Origin: Sipunculus nudus | Lineage: Eukaryota; Annelida; Sipuncula; Golfingiida; Sipunculidae | Direction of reading: 5' to 3' | Length of the DNA: 64,000 nucleotides | NCBI GenBank assembly: GCA_026874595.1 | Contig: CM049306.1 | Span: 5,718,019 to 5,782,018 of the forward strand | Shown: positions 37,901 to 52,900 of the stretch, in pieces | Position numbering within the stretch: the first letter of the stretch is position 1 | Layout: every line of letters begins with the position of its first letter | Notes under the pieces: generated by a model | Database searches by the model: none | Told to the model about the DNA's origin: nothing | Seen by the model: only the letters and a program-made list of their open reading frames with translations | Translations under genes and position numbers: made by a program

Positions 37901-40900
37901 CTGCCATGACAAAATGGCTCCCCAAACGATAATTTTCTTCAGGAAAAAAACTTGCTTTCCCCGACTGGCCACTTTAATTTTAGCTTAAAATCACTCGTTT
38001 TCAAGCGTCATGTTTCCTATACGTGCTTATCTCGACAAGGTAACTTCAGTTACTTTTATATTTACTTTAGTTGTCCAGCGATGTTTTCAAACGCACCAGC
38101 AAATTGTGACATGGAGCGATGATAATACTGAAGTAACCGGTATGAAAATGATTTGAATCTTCCGAGTAATTCCAGAAAATGGAATTTTCATCAAAAATTA
38201 AGATTTTAAAATGTTCCTTTAGAATTAAAATATACAGTGACTTGAAATGGATCAGCAGAATATTTTTTCCAAAATATGACAAATCAGTAGCAAACAAGAA
38301 TACGGCACGGAATATAAAATCTGTATAAACAGGCAGAAGTTCACCGGCCCTTACGTCTTCCCAAACTTCATGCTTGAGCGACCCTGCAAAAAAAGTGTTA
38401 TGATGTATTTAAATAAAATGCCCAAGGAATTTTAAAGTGGACAGGAATGGCCGAGTTGCAACCTACGCGAGTTCATTTCTAGATGATAGCTTGACTGTGT
38501 CTTCTGCCAAATCATTCCGTAGCGAAAGTTGGTGCGGTTTTAAAGGGAGGTTCTTAGTATTTGAGCCCCTCGCAGTGTCTCACCTGGAATTTCGGCGAAG
38601 TCTGGGTGCGGTTTAAATCGGAAGTGTGGTTTTACGTGGAGATTTTACGGTATTTGTTGGTCCAGTTGAATATGACTCAACAGGGTGTGACTGTATATTT
38701 GAATGTGAAGTGGTGTTTTTAGTGAGGGGTATTTGGTACTGAATCATTGTATCTGTAACAAAGCAGCGTGCAGATCGTATCGTTGATGAGCCTTCTGTCC
38801 TGGCTTCATGGGTGATGGTCTTGTACTCTCTCCTTGTCCCCTCCAACCACAAGCACACTCTTAGTTACACTAAATTATCACTAAACAAAAATCATCAGTG
38901 AGAAATTCCAAAATCAGATGTAGTCAAAAGTTCATAAAACAATATAGTGGAAAACAAAGGAAAAATTCTGCTCAGTATTTGGAGCATCTAAATTCATTTG
39001 TTTATTCTGCAATATAATCTGACATTTAACTGGTCGTGAAGCTTGGTAAGCAAAGTGAGATTGGTTGTTAAATTGACTATGTAAATATTAAGGGCATATT
39101 ATGTTGGTTTCAGGTGGACAGTTTATTGGTTATATGTACTTACATAAGTATTGAGTTTTCAATTCAAATAGCAAGAGCATTTAAATTCGAATAACAGAGT
39201 ATTTAAATTATAATAATTGTAGTCTATACATAAGTAACTATCATTTCACTTATTGTTGTTTGATAATCAAAACAATCCAGGAAGGTTTTTGTTGAATACA
39301 TAATAATACACTTGTGTTCAAAATGCATCCATTAAATGTAGGAGAGATAAATAATTGTGTTTACAAATGCTGTTAATAGCTAGGGAATTTTCATGAGCTT
39401 AATTATAATTAATGCTACTTGGTGTTTGGTAATGAAATTAAATAATGACACTATTATATATAACAGCAGCTATAATAAGAATTAAATTAATGAAAAAAGT
39501 CTCAGAAATCTTGAAAGGGATTCAGACATATGACATAACCATGGAAATATTCAATTGTGAAATTAAAATTTGTAAAAACCCAAATGTTTTTGCAGATATT
39601 CTCTTTGTTTGCTTTTGGTAAAAATATCTTTCCTTGTCTCTCTGAATTATTTGTTTAACACACATTCATGATTTGGGGATACGTGTCACTTTTTGTGCGT
39701 TTACTGGTCATGCTGAACTATACCCGGTAAAACTATGGGAGTGGGATAGCAGACCTAGAAAAGTGTATTTAAATCAGATTTGTTGCTGTTATCGTTTGAC
39801 ACCTCAATGTGTATCTGATCAAATTTGAATTCCCTATGTCTGAGCACTCTGCTGTTTGTAGGCTTGTAATCAGTGCAGTACACACTTCATTTGGGACATT
39901 TTTCTACTTCAGAGAAGCATCATCTTTGAGTTTGCTGCAATGGAAAGATATATGCCATATTAAACACAGTGAAATCCCTCTCATCTTATATTTATTTTAG
40001 CTTCCTGTCATTGTAATATTTTGTGAGGTGCACCAAGCTGATTTGTTAACAAAGCCTGGGATGCTGAACTTTCCTGCACATGAGCATGTGCATCAGTAGT
40101 TGATATAGCTGGTCAAAAAGAGGAGCTGTTAAGGAAAGAGCACTGAATCCTGTTCATAAAATCAACGAATGTGAATTGTTAGTTTATGAGGTGTTGAAAA
40201 GATGCACATACAAATGCAGACTCTATTACCAGACATCACACAATTCACTGTAATACACGTCCAGTTAGAGTTGATCTACTGAGTGTTGAGCCGTTCACCA
40301 CAAAAAATTTCCCCGAAAATGTTTTTCAGTTAAAGAGCTATGTTATTTTGAGAGTATTTAGAGGCAAGCTTTTTCCAATATTGATGTTAATTGAAGTCTG
40401 GATGGGGAACTTAGTTGACAACACAAAAGTTTCAAGTTAAACATCTGATGGCTGTGGAACATCAGCAACATTGAATTTGTGGCAGCAAATACAAATATGA
40501 TTTGCTGTGTGGGAAATGATAAGGGAAAGGTCTGCAGAAGGAGTTAAACATATTATGTATCACTGATCAGTCACTTATATGGAACAGAAAACAACTTAGA
40601 GAACCCAAAAATGTCTTCTTAGGACAGTCCCTGACATGAAACCTACATTAAAAGGAAACAGGAGAACCCCAAATATCTTCAGAAGACAGTCGTTAACATG
40701 GAAAATTCAAAGAAAGGAAAAGAGAGAGATCCCAAAATGAACTTTGTAGGATAGTCCCTGACATGGATCATCCAAAGAAAGGAAAGGAAAGGAACCCAAG
40801 AGGAACTCTGTAGGACAGTACCTGACATAAAGGGAAACAGGAGAACCCAAAAATCTTCAGAAGACAGTCGTTGACATGGAACATCCAAAGAAAGGAAAGG

Positions 40901-43900
40901 AGAGAGATCCCAAAAAGAACTTAGGACAGTACCTGGCATGAAGGGAAACAGGAGAACCCAAAAATCTTTAGAAGACAGTTAATAACATGGAACATTCAAA
41001 GAAAGGAAAGGAGGGGGAACCCAAAAGGAACTTTGTAGGACAGTACCTGATATGAAGGGAAACAGGAGAACTCAAACATCTGCGGAAGACGGTCATTGAC
41101 ATGGAACATCCAAAGAAAGGAAAGGAGAGAGAACCCAAAAAGAACTTTGTAGGATAATCCCTGGAACAGACCATCCAAAGAAAGGAAAGGAGAAAGGACC
41201 CAATAAGAACTTAGGACAGTACCTGGCATGAAGGGAAACAGGAGAACCCAAAAATCTTTAGAAGACAGTTAATAACATGGAACATTCAAAGAAAGGAAAG
41301 GAGGGGGAACCCAAAAGGAACTTTGTAGGACAGTACCTGATATGAAGGGAAACAGGAGAACTCAAACATCTGCAGAAGATGGTCGTTGACATGGAACATC
41401 CAAAGAAAGGAAAGGAGAGAGAACCCAATAAGAACTTTGTAGGATAATCCCTGGAACGGACCATCCAAAGAAAGGAAAGGAAAGGGAACCCAAAAGGAAC
41501 TTTGTAGGACAGTACCTGATATGAAGGGAAACAGGAGAACTCAAACATCTGCAGAAGACAGTTGTTGACATGGAACATCCAAAGAAAGGAAAGGAGAGAG
41601 ATCCCAAAAAGAACTTCCTAGGACAGTCCCTGACATTAAGGGAAACAGAAGAACCCAAAAATCTTCAGAAGACAGTTATTAACATGTAACATCAAAAGAA
41701 AGGAAAGGAGAGAGAACCCAAAAAGAACTTCCTAGGACAGTCCCTGACATGGAACATAAAAAAAGGAAAGGAAAGAAAACCCAAAAAAGAACTTCTAGGA
41801 CAGTCCCTGACATGGAACATGAAAGGAAGGGAAACAAGGAGAGCCCAAACATCTTCAGAGGACCATCACTGTCACAAAAAGTAAAGAAAAGGAAAACAAT
41901 GAAAGCAAAAAAGGAAAAAAAATTTTCATAAGATACACCCTGATGTAAAGCATGCAAGTAGTGCGAAGTAAGGAGAGCCCAAAGACATCTTAACAGGATT
42001 AGTAACACCCTAAGAAATGGCAGGCAAGGAGAGTGAAACAACCTCACAGAACCTTGCAAGATTTCCTATTACTTTGTGATATTTGTACTGAACATTTCAG
42101 TAGACATTTTTAAATTATATATGAGAAGATAGGCATTTTACTTCTGATGTTTCTGCACCTTAAAGGCCCTAAGCTGTAACATTTTGACATAACAGTGTGC
42201 CATACAACATGTTTAAATTCCTCATTGATGTCTGGCACTGCTCTTGGATACAAAAAACTTTACACCTCATTATTAGTTTTACTCCTTTTTCTTCTTGCAT
42301 CAGGTGCTAAGACTAAGACGGCAATTATAAGACATCTTTGGTCTTGATTTAAAATCAGGGTTACACAGGACATAATTAATTCCACAAATGCAAAATTCTA
42401 TCAGAGTTTCAAAGATCTTTTCATATTCCAGAACAACAGCCTGTGACTGTTAATATTGGGTTTGTCTCTTTTAAGTTTAGTATTCCTTAGCACCTGTGCA
42501 TGGGAACCCTGTTTTCAAAATGTCCATGTGTACCTTCTATCAACTGAAAATGAAATAAAATACAAAATTTTGTTTCATGTCATACAAGTGATTAAGAATA
42601 TTTAAATTTAACAGTTGTAGATGTATTGAGACTTCTATTGAGATAGTCATTTTAATTGTTTTGTCAGTAGAGCTCATCAGAACATAGGTCTCCAGGTCAT
42701 AAATTCCTTTTTAAATATAATATGAATTCCTCTTTAAGCACTATTCAGACGCATCTTTTGTGATGGGTGATTGTTGTGTGGTTTTTGTCATACAGTATAA
42801 CTGGTGTTGTGAAAACTATTCATTAAGGTTAGGTTTATTCAGGATCATGGGGAAGTTCATGAATTTTCTGTGCAGCAGCCTACCTTCCTAATGTATTGTA
42901 TATATAACTTCTGCTGCTGAAAGTATTCAATGTGAAGGCTATTGCAGGTTTTGTCTTTGCTTTTAATAAGATAATCTGAATAAAAGTACAGAATCCAGTT
43001 TCATCAGATCTTAAGAAAAGGAAAACTGTGAACAGCACTTTATATGCTTACTTTGAAACATCTGTCAACAAGAATATTTTCAGGATCATTAGTTTTTAAT
43101 AATAATTTCAAGTAAATAATCCCCCGAGGGCAGTGAATCCAGCACTTTCATATGATAATTTCACTAAAGCTTTTCTGCTTGCCAAGGTGTAGCTAGCACA
43201 ACACTGTAAAGTAACACCAGTAGAAGAGCTTACGTAGGTTTATATATTTGTAATTTTTTTTACTGAGGTGTGAAAATGATGAGTGAATTTGGAGTTGTCC
43301 AGTTCATGAATACAAGAAAATATACCAGAAAATGAGTATGAATGAAGTACTTTTACTATTTTCATGAAAATTCTATATACACATCACACATCGAATGCAG
43401 TGGTCATAATACAATCTTTCTAACTTATTCTTATCAACTGCTTGCAAAGGCTGCGTTTGCCATATATGGCCACCAGGGTCACACAGGGCCAAGCATGTTC
43501 TGACCAATGAGAATGGTGTATTATGGTTTGAATAAGAAGAATCTTTGCAAAAACCTGCAACACCTCACTCTCCTTGGTTATAACATCCTTGGTGCCAGTG
43601 CCCTGGTGACCATATAAAGCAAAGGCAGCCTTTTCAAGCTGTTGGCTGGTTGAATCAAATTAGATCGAATGTAACTTATCCACTGCACAACAGGTGTATT
43701 TACGTGTATGAAAACAGAGAGAGCCCATGTTTTATTGTGACACATATTCTACATTTCCTTGAGTGTGCAAGTACCACAAATGTGGTTTTACTGATAACTT
43801 TTTCTTTCATTCTTTCATTGTTTTTGTTGGTAATTGAATATATTATTTGCAACAGTAATTAACATAATATATACACATCTTCATATACTTACATATAACA

Positions 43901-46900
43901 TTACTGGAATACAAATGAAGCTGCTACTTGGGACATTTTACTAAATATTTCTTCATATTACAGTAGCCTACATACTTAAGTAGCATACTTAAGGGAACTG
44001 TTTTGTGATATCCAGGTACTATTTAAATATACTATTTTCAAAATTGCTAGAATATGTGCCAGTTCATAAATAATTTTAATTCCTAATTAATCCTCTGCAT
44101 CTGTTTACTTTCATAATTTTCACAGTTTCTGGTACATGTCAATCTGGACTTGATATCTGTATTAGAATTAGTATTTCAGCTGTACTGTTGCATATATACT
44201 TGTAGTACTCTTCATGCTTGGTATCTCATTGTCTACTGACTTTGGATTTTAGGAGACAAACGGCACAGCCACGTAGATTCAGAAAGGTAGAGTGATGCAC
44301 TCCTATTCTGGGTATCTGGTTGGGTATCGTGGGCTTGTGGTACCTATCTGTAGTGTAAACAGTGTATGCCCGTGCTTATAACATCGGTGTCTAGGATACA
44401 GAGGCAGAGCCTCATTTCAACTGCATCTCTTACTTTTTGTACCATCTCTGGTTCTTTTGGTTTCATGACTGTGGATGCTGTTGTTATAACACGCTTGGTG
44501 ACGTGCATGGGTGTCCGGCCTGTAGGCATCGTAGAACTGTGTTGTGGTTGTAGTTGGCAGTTTTCAGATCGTAATTATCATTTCTTTTGTCTATTTTATA
44601 CATGTCGCTTTAAGTATTATATTGAATTTGTGATTGGACACCATTCGTAGTATTTTTGTAGTTTATACTTGGTTTAAAACTGATCGTTTATAGAAATATT
44701 TTTTAAATTTAAAAAACATTTGATGGTTAAAATCTGGCAAAAAAAAAAAATGAATTGACCAGTTATGTTTTTATAAAATTTGTAAATTTATATCAATAGT
44801 AATTTAATGATATACATAAAGCAATTACAGTTGGAATTTTTCTCAGTAACAGTTCCATGAAAGCATCTTGTTATATATATATAAAATTTTAATATATATA
44901 TATATTGTGCATCGTGAAGGTCTCTACCACTTCAGTCTTGTGACACTGCTTTCGTACAAATGGGCAAGCTATCTTTAACACAACTAAATTATTCACAATT
45001 TTACATAATGTTAGAAACATGCATCTTGTCAGTTAGAATGTGATAATATTAGAGGAAATGGGTGACTAAATACTAATTGTCTAGTGTTACGTAAGGTGTA
45101 AGATATTCATACCATATAGAAAAGAAATGTGTTGTATTTGTGCTTTCACAGTCTGTTTACTTGATCTAATGGAGATTTCAAGGGAAGAGCTCATAAGAGC
45201 AGCTAGGAAAATCTGCCTACTAGTTAGTTTTTCAGAAAATTCTTAATTTTTTTTAAGTATTTGATTTGGTATCAATAAGAAACAATAAATAATTCTGAAG
45301 ATAATGGGAATCCTCTGCTAAAATTATACATTCAGGTCCATGTAAAAAGATGAAACTGTTAGTATGAAAGTTGAGTATCAGGGCTGTGACAGGGCATCAT
45401 TACAGTTTTCATGAACCAGTAAGTATCATGATACTAAGCTCAAGATACTATACATGTAAGATATATCCCAGACCCAGGTTATATTCCAGGCCAATGTTTA
45501 ACCTTGTCCACTTAAACCTGATCTCCTAAAAATTGTACAGAGAGATGTAAGCAAAGCCGTGCTTGTTTATTATATAGCAAAATGGAACGTGAATACATAA
45601 TACACAGAAAAGTTGGTTCATTCCCATTGGCAGTGAACCTACTTTTCTGTGTATTGTGTATTCATGTTCCATTTCTCCTAAAAATTATTCTAAACCAAAA
45701 ATAACGATAAGTTCCAAACAGATATCTTGTTAGTTATAGTTCTGTGCATTCCTGTCCACTTTTATTTCAGCTTACAAGCCTTACATAATGCCTGCGAGAC
45801 TGTTAAAAAATGTTGGCTGTTGCCTTCCTTTGGAAAATCAAATTCAGTATATGAACAGATACGAGGACATTTGACAGTTCTGATATAATTCTTTACACGG
45901 CACTTAGACTTATGAACCAGCCACATGTTATCTCCTTGATACAGGTGCCTCAACCCAAGTGATACAGTGTGACATGTGTAGTCTGTATTGTTGCTGTTGA
46001 TATGGCTGGTATCAGCCTGGCTTTGGGTCTGTATCAGCATTTGGCCCAAGTGCACCAGGGATGAAATCAACAACTACACAGTTTCTCTAAACATTCAGCT
46101 GCAGACTGGGTGACATCATCACTAATTACATGGCAGCAGTGTTGCCATATGATATCCATCATTAAGATCATAAAGGAGTGAATAAGAAAGTTAAGAAGTA
46201 TTATTAGGTTGTTAGTGAATCAGTGCAATGCCAGAAAAAAAAAACAGAATTTAAAATGTCGCCTGTGCTGGGATTATACTGTGAGTCACTGTTGTAGTGA
46301 GGCATGCATGCTTCACATTGAAACCCCCCCCCCCCCCCCATTACTAGCAGAACAGCCAGTTTCTTAGCAGATAAAAATCAGAGACAGAAAAAAAAAATCC
46401 CCGATGACAACCAGTTAAACTTAAACAGGTGTAAACAGATAATAATTGAAGAGAGGGAAAATATATCCCCTAGCTAGCAAAACAACCAGTGTAACAGTAT
46501 GTAACTGATGAATAGGCATAAACTTTTAAAAATTGGAGAGAGGAAAACAAAAATATCCCCCAGCTATGAAAATAACCACAGTAACAGTATGTAACTGTTG
46601 ATAAGATATAAATAGATAAAAATTGAAGAGAGGGGAAAAATATATCCCCCAGCTAGCAAAACAACCAGTGTAACAGTATGTAACTGATGATTAGGTATAA
46701 ACTTTTAAAAATTGGAGAGAGGAAACCAAAATATCCCCCAGCTAGCAAAGTTACCACAGTAACAGTATGTAACTAATGATAAGATATAAACAGATAAAAA
46801 TTGAAGAGAGGGGAAAATATATCCCCCCAGCAAGCAAAACAACCAGTGTAACAGTATGTAACTGATGAATAGGTATAAACTTTTAAAAATTGGAGAGAGG

Positions 46901-49900
46901 AAAACAAAAATATCCCCTAGCTAGCAAAATAACCACAGTAACAGTATGTAACTGTTGATAAGATATAAACAGATAAAAATTGAAGAGAGGGGAAAAATAT
47001 ATCCCCCGGCTAGCAAAACAACCAGTGTAACAGTATGTAACTGATGATTAGGTATAAACTGATAAAAACTGAAGAACTATAAGCTGAGACAGTCTCCCTT
47101 AAAATTCCTTAACAGGTCAGATGCAACTACCATGGACATAATTGTCTGCTAGATTTTCAGCCAGGTCATATTAATACTGCATTTTTGTTGCATTCATACC
47201 ACCAATCTGGCCTATGTGCATTTAAAACAATAGCTACAGGTTTTGACAAAGTCATTATAAAGAAATATAAACATGTTCTGCTTATTAGTCTCAGTTTATT
47301 ACAAAAAGTTCATATCATATTCCACAGTTATATAATAAAACAGTATTTTCTGACACATTTCATATAGTACAAATTTCAACTGTATGTCTGAATCTGATGT
47401 ACCGTTAACATATAAAGAAATGCTTAGAATAAAATAAAAATGATCTGGCTGAAAGTTCCTTCTGGGATGAAAACTTGAAAGAAATAATGAATGGAACCAG
47501 TATGTGATGGACTCAAACCTGTGAGGTCATTGTATCTCTCATATTGATAATGTACACTGACTTGAATGAATGAATGGTTTAGGGGATTTCTTACATTACA
47601 GTATCCTGTGACCAGTAAATCAGATATTAGCACAGCAGTGACCTCTGACCAGATGGACACAGAGTTATTTATACAGTCTTAACATTTGTCCGGTGTAAGC
47701 ACACATGTCCCCTTTCAACCTTTGACCTTAGAGACATGGGTATGAGCACATCAGTGACCTCTAACCTTAGGGACACAGTATTAGCACATCAGTGACCTCT
47801 AACCTTAGGGACACAGGTATGGTCACAACAGTGACCTCTAACCGTAGGGACACAGTATGAGAACAAAATTGACCTCTACCCTTATTGACACAGGTATGGT
47901 CACAACAGTGACCTCTACCCTTATGGACACAGGTATGGTCACAACAGTGACCTCTAACCTTAGGGACACAGTATAAGCACAACAGTGACCTCTACCTGTA
48001 TGGACACAGGTATGGTCACAACAGTGACCTCTAACTTTATGGACACAGTATAGGCACAACAGTGACCTCTACCCTTATGGACACAGTATGGGCACAGCTG
48101 ACCTTTAATCTGAAGGACACAGTATGGGCACATCAGTGACCTCTAACCTTAGGGACACAGTATGGGTACAGCAGTGACCTTTACCCTTATTGACACAGGT
48201 ATGGTCACAACAGTGACCTCTAACCTTAGGGACACAGTATGAGCACAACAGTGACCTCTACCTGTATGGGCACAAGTATGGTCACAACAGTGACCTCTAA
48301 CTTTATGGACACAGTATGGGCACAACAGTGACCTCTACCCTTATGGACACAGGTATGGTCACAAAAGTGACCTCTAACCTAAGGGACACAGTATGAGCAC
48401 AACAGTGACCTCTACCCGTATGGACACAAGTATGGTCACAACAGTGACCTCTAACTTTATGGACACAGTATAGGCACAACAGTGACCTCTACCCTTATGG
48501 ACACAGTATGGGCACAGCAGTGACCTCTACCCGTATGGACACAGGTATGGTCACAACAGTGACCTCTAACTTTATGGACACAGTATAGGCACAACAGTGA
48601 CCTCGACCCCTATGGACACAGGTATGGTCACAACAGTGCCCTCTAACTTTATGGACACAGTATAGGCACAACAGTGACCTCTACCCTTATGGACACAGTA
48701 TGAGCACAACAGTGACCTCTACCCATATAGACACAGGTATGATCACAACAGTGACCTCTAACTTTATATACACAGTATAGGCACAACAGTGACCTCTACC
48801 CGTATGGACAAAGGGATGGTCACAACAGTGACCTCTAACTTTATGGACACAGGTATGGTCACAACAGTGACCTCTACCCTTATGGACACAGTATGGGCAC
48901 AGCAGTGACCTTTAATCTGAAGGACACAGTATGGGCACATCAGTGACCTCTAACCTTAGGGACACAGTATGGGTACAGCAGTGACCTTTACCTATCATGT
49001 CCTATCATGATGGACACTGGTATAGGCACAGCAGTGACCTCTTTCATGATGGACACTGGTATAGGCACAGCAGTGACCTCTAACCTTAGGGACACAGTAT
49101 GAGCACAACAGTGACCTCTACCCTTATGGATACAGTATAGGCACAGCAGTGACCTCTAACCTTGGGGACACAGGTATAGGCACTGCAGTGACCTCTATCA
49201 TGATGGACACTGGTATAGGCACAGCAGTGACCTCTAACCTTAGGGACACAGTATGAGCACAACAGTGGCCTCTTCCCTTATGGATACAGTATGGGCACAG
49301 CAGTGACCTCTTACCTTGGGGACACAGGTACAGGCACAGCAGTGACCTCTATCATGATGGACACAGGTATAGGCCCAGCAGTGACCTCTGTCATGATGGA
49401 CACAGGTATAGGCACAGCAGTGACCTCTATCATGATGGACACAGAGTTATGAGCCCAGCAGTGACCTCTATCATGATGGACACAGGTATAGGCACAGCAG
49501 TGACCTATATCATGATGGACACAGGTATAGGCACAGCAGTGACCTCTATCACGATGGACTAAGAGTTATGAGCCCAGCAGTGACCTCTATCATGATGGAC
49601 ACAGGTATAGGCACAGCAGTGACCTCTATCATGATGGACACAGGTATAGGCACAGCAGTGACCTATATCATGATGGACACAGGTATAGGCACAGCAGTGA
49701 CCTCTATCATGATGGACACAGAGTTATGAGCCTAGCAGTGACCTCTATCATGATGGACACAGAGTTATGAGCCCAGCAATGAACTCTATCATAATGGACA
49801 CAGGTATAGGCACAGCAGTGACCTCTATCATGATGGACACAGGTATAGACACAGCAGTGACCTCTATCATGATGGACACAGAGTTATGAGCCCAGCAGTG

Positions 49901-52900
49901 ACCTTTATCATGATGGAACAGGTATAGGCACAGCAGTGACCTATATCAGGATGGACACAGGTATAGGCACAGCAGTGACCTCTGTCATGATGGACACAGA
50001 GTTATGAGCCCAGCAGTGACCTCTATCATGATGGACAGAGTTATGAGCCCAGCAGTGACCTCTATCATGATGGACACAGGTATAGGCACATCAGTGACCT
50101 ATATCATGATGGACACAGGTATAGGCACAGCAGTGACCTCTATCATGATGGACTCAGAGTTATAAGCCCAGCAGTGACCTCTATCATGATGGACACAGGT
50201 ATAGGCACAGCAGTGACCTATATCATGATGGACACAGGTATAGGCACAGCAGTGACCTCTATCATGATGGACATAGAGTTATGAGCCCAGCAGTGACCTC
50301 TATCATGATGGACACAGGTATAGGCACAGCAGTGACCTCTATCATGATGGACACAGGTATAGGCACAGCAGTGACCTCTATCATGATGGACACAGGTATA
50401 GGCACAGCAGTGACCTATATCATGATGGACTCAGAGTTATGAGCCCAGCAGTGACCTCTATCATGATGGACACAGGTATAGGCACAGCAGTGGCCTCTAT
50501 CATGATGGACACAGGTATAGGCACAGCAGTGACCTTTATCATGATGGACACAGGTATAGGCACAGCAGTGCACTCTATCATGATGGACTCAGAGTTATGA
50601 GCACAGCAGTGACCTCTATCATGATGGACACAGGTATAGACACAGCAGTGACCTATATCATGATGGACACAGGTATAGGCACAGCAGTGACCTCTATCAT
50701 GATGGACACAGGTATAGGCACAGCAGTGACCTCTATCATGATTGACTCAGAGTTATGAGCCCAGCAGTGACCTATATCATGATGGACACAGGTATAGGCA
50801 CAGCAGTGACCTCTATCATGATGGACACAGGTATAGGCACAGCAGTGACCTCTATCATGATGGACACAGGTATAGGCACAGCAGTGACCTCTATCATGAT
50901 GGACACTGGTATAGGCACATCAGTGACCTCTATCATGATGGACTCAGAGTTATGAGCCCAGCAGTGACCTATATCATGATGGACACAGGTATAGGCACAG
51001 CAGTGACCTCTATCATGATGGACACAGGTATAGGCACAGCAGTGACCTCTATCATGATGGACATAGAGTTATGAGCCCAGCAGTGACCTCGTACCTGACA
51101 GACACAGACATATGATGACAGGTATGACCTTTGCCCTGAGGGACATGTATATGGATATATTTTAGAGCCCTACTGGACACGGTAAAGTTACCTTTTTAAT
51201 ACTATTTATTATTACAACCCCAGGAAGAACTAACCCCATGGTTTATCCTTAAGAAGCAGAATTAATCCTCTATAGAGAAGACTATCAAATATGAACACCA
51301 AGACAACAGCATATTATTTTATGACAAGCTTTTACTTGTATTTTTGCAGGTTCTGCCAGGAAATTCTCTGAATCTGTTATTATCATGAGGAAAAACTGTT
51401 TATAATGTACAGTTAGGAAATGTTTATTGTTAAAAGCCATGGAAAGGAATGTAGACCTGTAGACAAAAGCAACTGCTTAAACCACATCAGTAACTATTAA
51501 GGGTGGTGTCTGGTAGATCTCCTTGAATAAACTTGGTCTCAGTTTCCCATACTTGCATTCCCATATTTGCATAAAGATTTCAGATGGTCAAACTAGAAAT
51601 CTTCCTTCTAAGGAATGCAAGCCTCTGCCATATTTGGGGTGCCAGGTCCCTATTGTGGGGGTGCACAAGTGACTGTACATTTGTGAATATTCCTTGATGA
51701 CATTCCTGAATCCAGATCATGTGCACGCCCACACCAAATCAAATCAAATCTTCATTGGCCCATCCCAAAATGCCCTGAAAGTTTCATGAGATTCTCTTCA
51801 TGATTGACTGAGTCATGTTTTGAACAATGCATTCACAAATAGGGATGAATGCATACGCTCATGGATGAGGCAATGAGCAATATGTAAAATACTGTCCTGT
51901 GAGGACATTGGTTAGGCCAGACTTTTTTAATTATTTGGTTTACGAACATGATTGACAAAAGTGATAGGTAGGAGGTAGGAAAAAAAAAAAAAATTGGAAC
52001 AAACCTGGATACTGGTGTTCGTGAATCCTGTATTGTACAGTTGGGTTATAAAATTCATATTTAAATGGCACTATATAAACCTGTATAAAATATATTAAAT
52101 AATATATAAAAATTAAATATTATCATCATCCTTTTCCACATGAATCATGCGTGTGCCAAGTTATTTCAAGCCATTCAAATGTCATCGAAGGTAAAATAAT
52201 GACAAATAAAAGTTTAAACAGTAAAACTTATATGTGATTTCATACACACCTGAAATAAAACTTCAGTCACTGTCACTGCCAAGTGAACTGCCTATTTTAT
52301 AAAGTTTTACAAATTAAAGACCAGTCAAATACTTATACAAATACAAAATAATATATTTTTGTCAGATATGCAAGGAAAAAACTAAATATTCACTGCTAGC
52401 ATGATAGATTGCAGTTTATAATTTTCAGTCATGAAGGACAATAACAACGACAATATGCAACTTGCAGCTATTCGCCTATTGTTTATCAAATGTCAACAAC
52501 ATGGAACGCGAAATTTGATTCATGACCATTTCCTTTTTGGTGTTGCGCATGTTTGATAGTCCTTTGAATATACAACAACTGCTAATAAAATGAGGTTTCC
52601 ATTGGAGATCACATTGAATTTTTCAACTATTTTAAAATTAAAAAAAGTATTAATAATCTTTATTTATTAATAGAGATCTGCATTTCTTACCACGGCCGTG
52701 AACGTACGTACCGTACTCAGTTTCATATGCCGTCACTTGGTCACTGTCAGTCCGGTATTGCTTTTCTGCATCCATACACAACAAAGCTTCCATTACATTC
52801 GTTTGGAACAATTAAATGAATCCTTTCAAAGTTTCTGCATTTTAAATTACTTTCATTTTAGCTTGTTTGGACAATAAAAATACCCGCAAAGCCAACGCTT

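Noticed and set aside
40679-42059. Minus-strand Phe/Leu/Ser-rich frames up to 126 codons
   Set aside because: They are the complement of the purine-rich tandem array, with no domain and frames that change along the array.
50742-51074. 110-codon open frame of 13-residue repeats
   Set aside because: It is open only because the unit length is 39 bp. Several frames are open at once, and there is no splice or start context.
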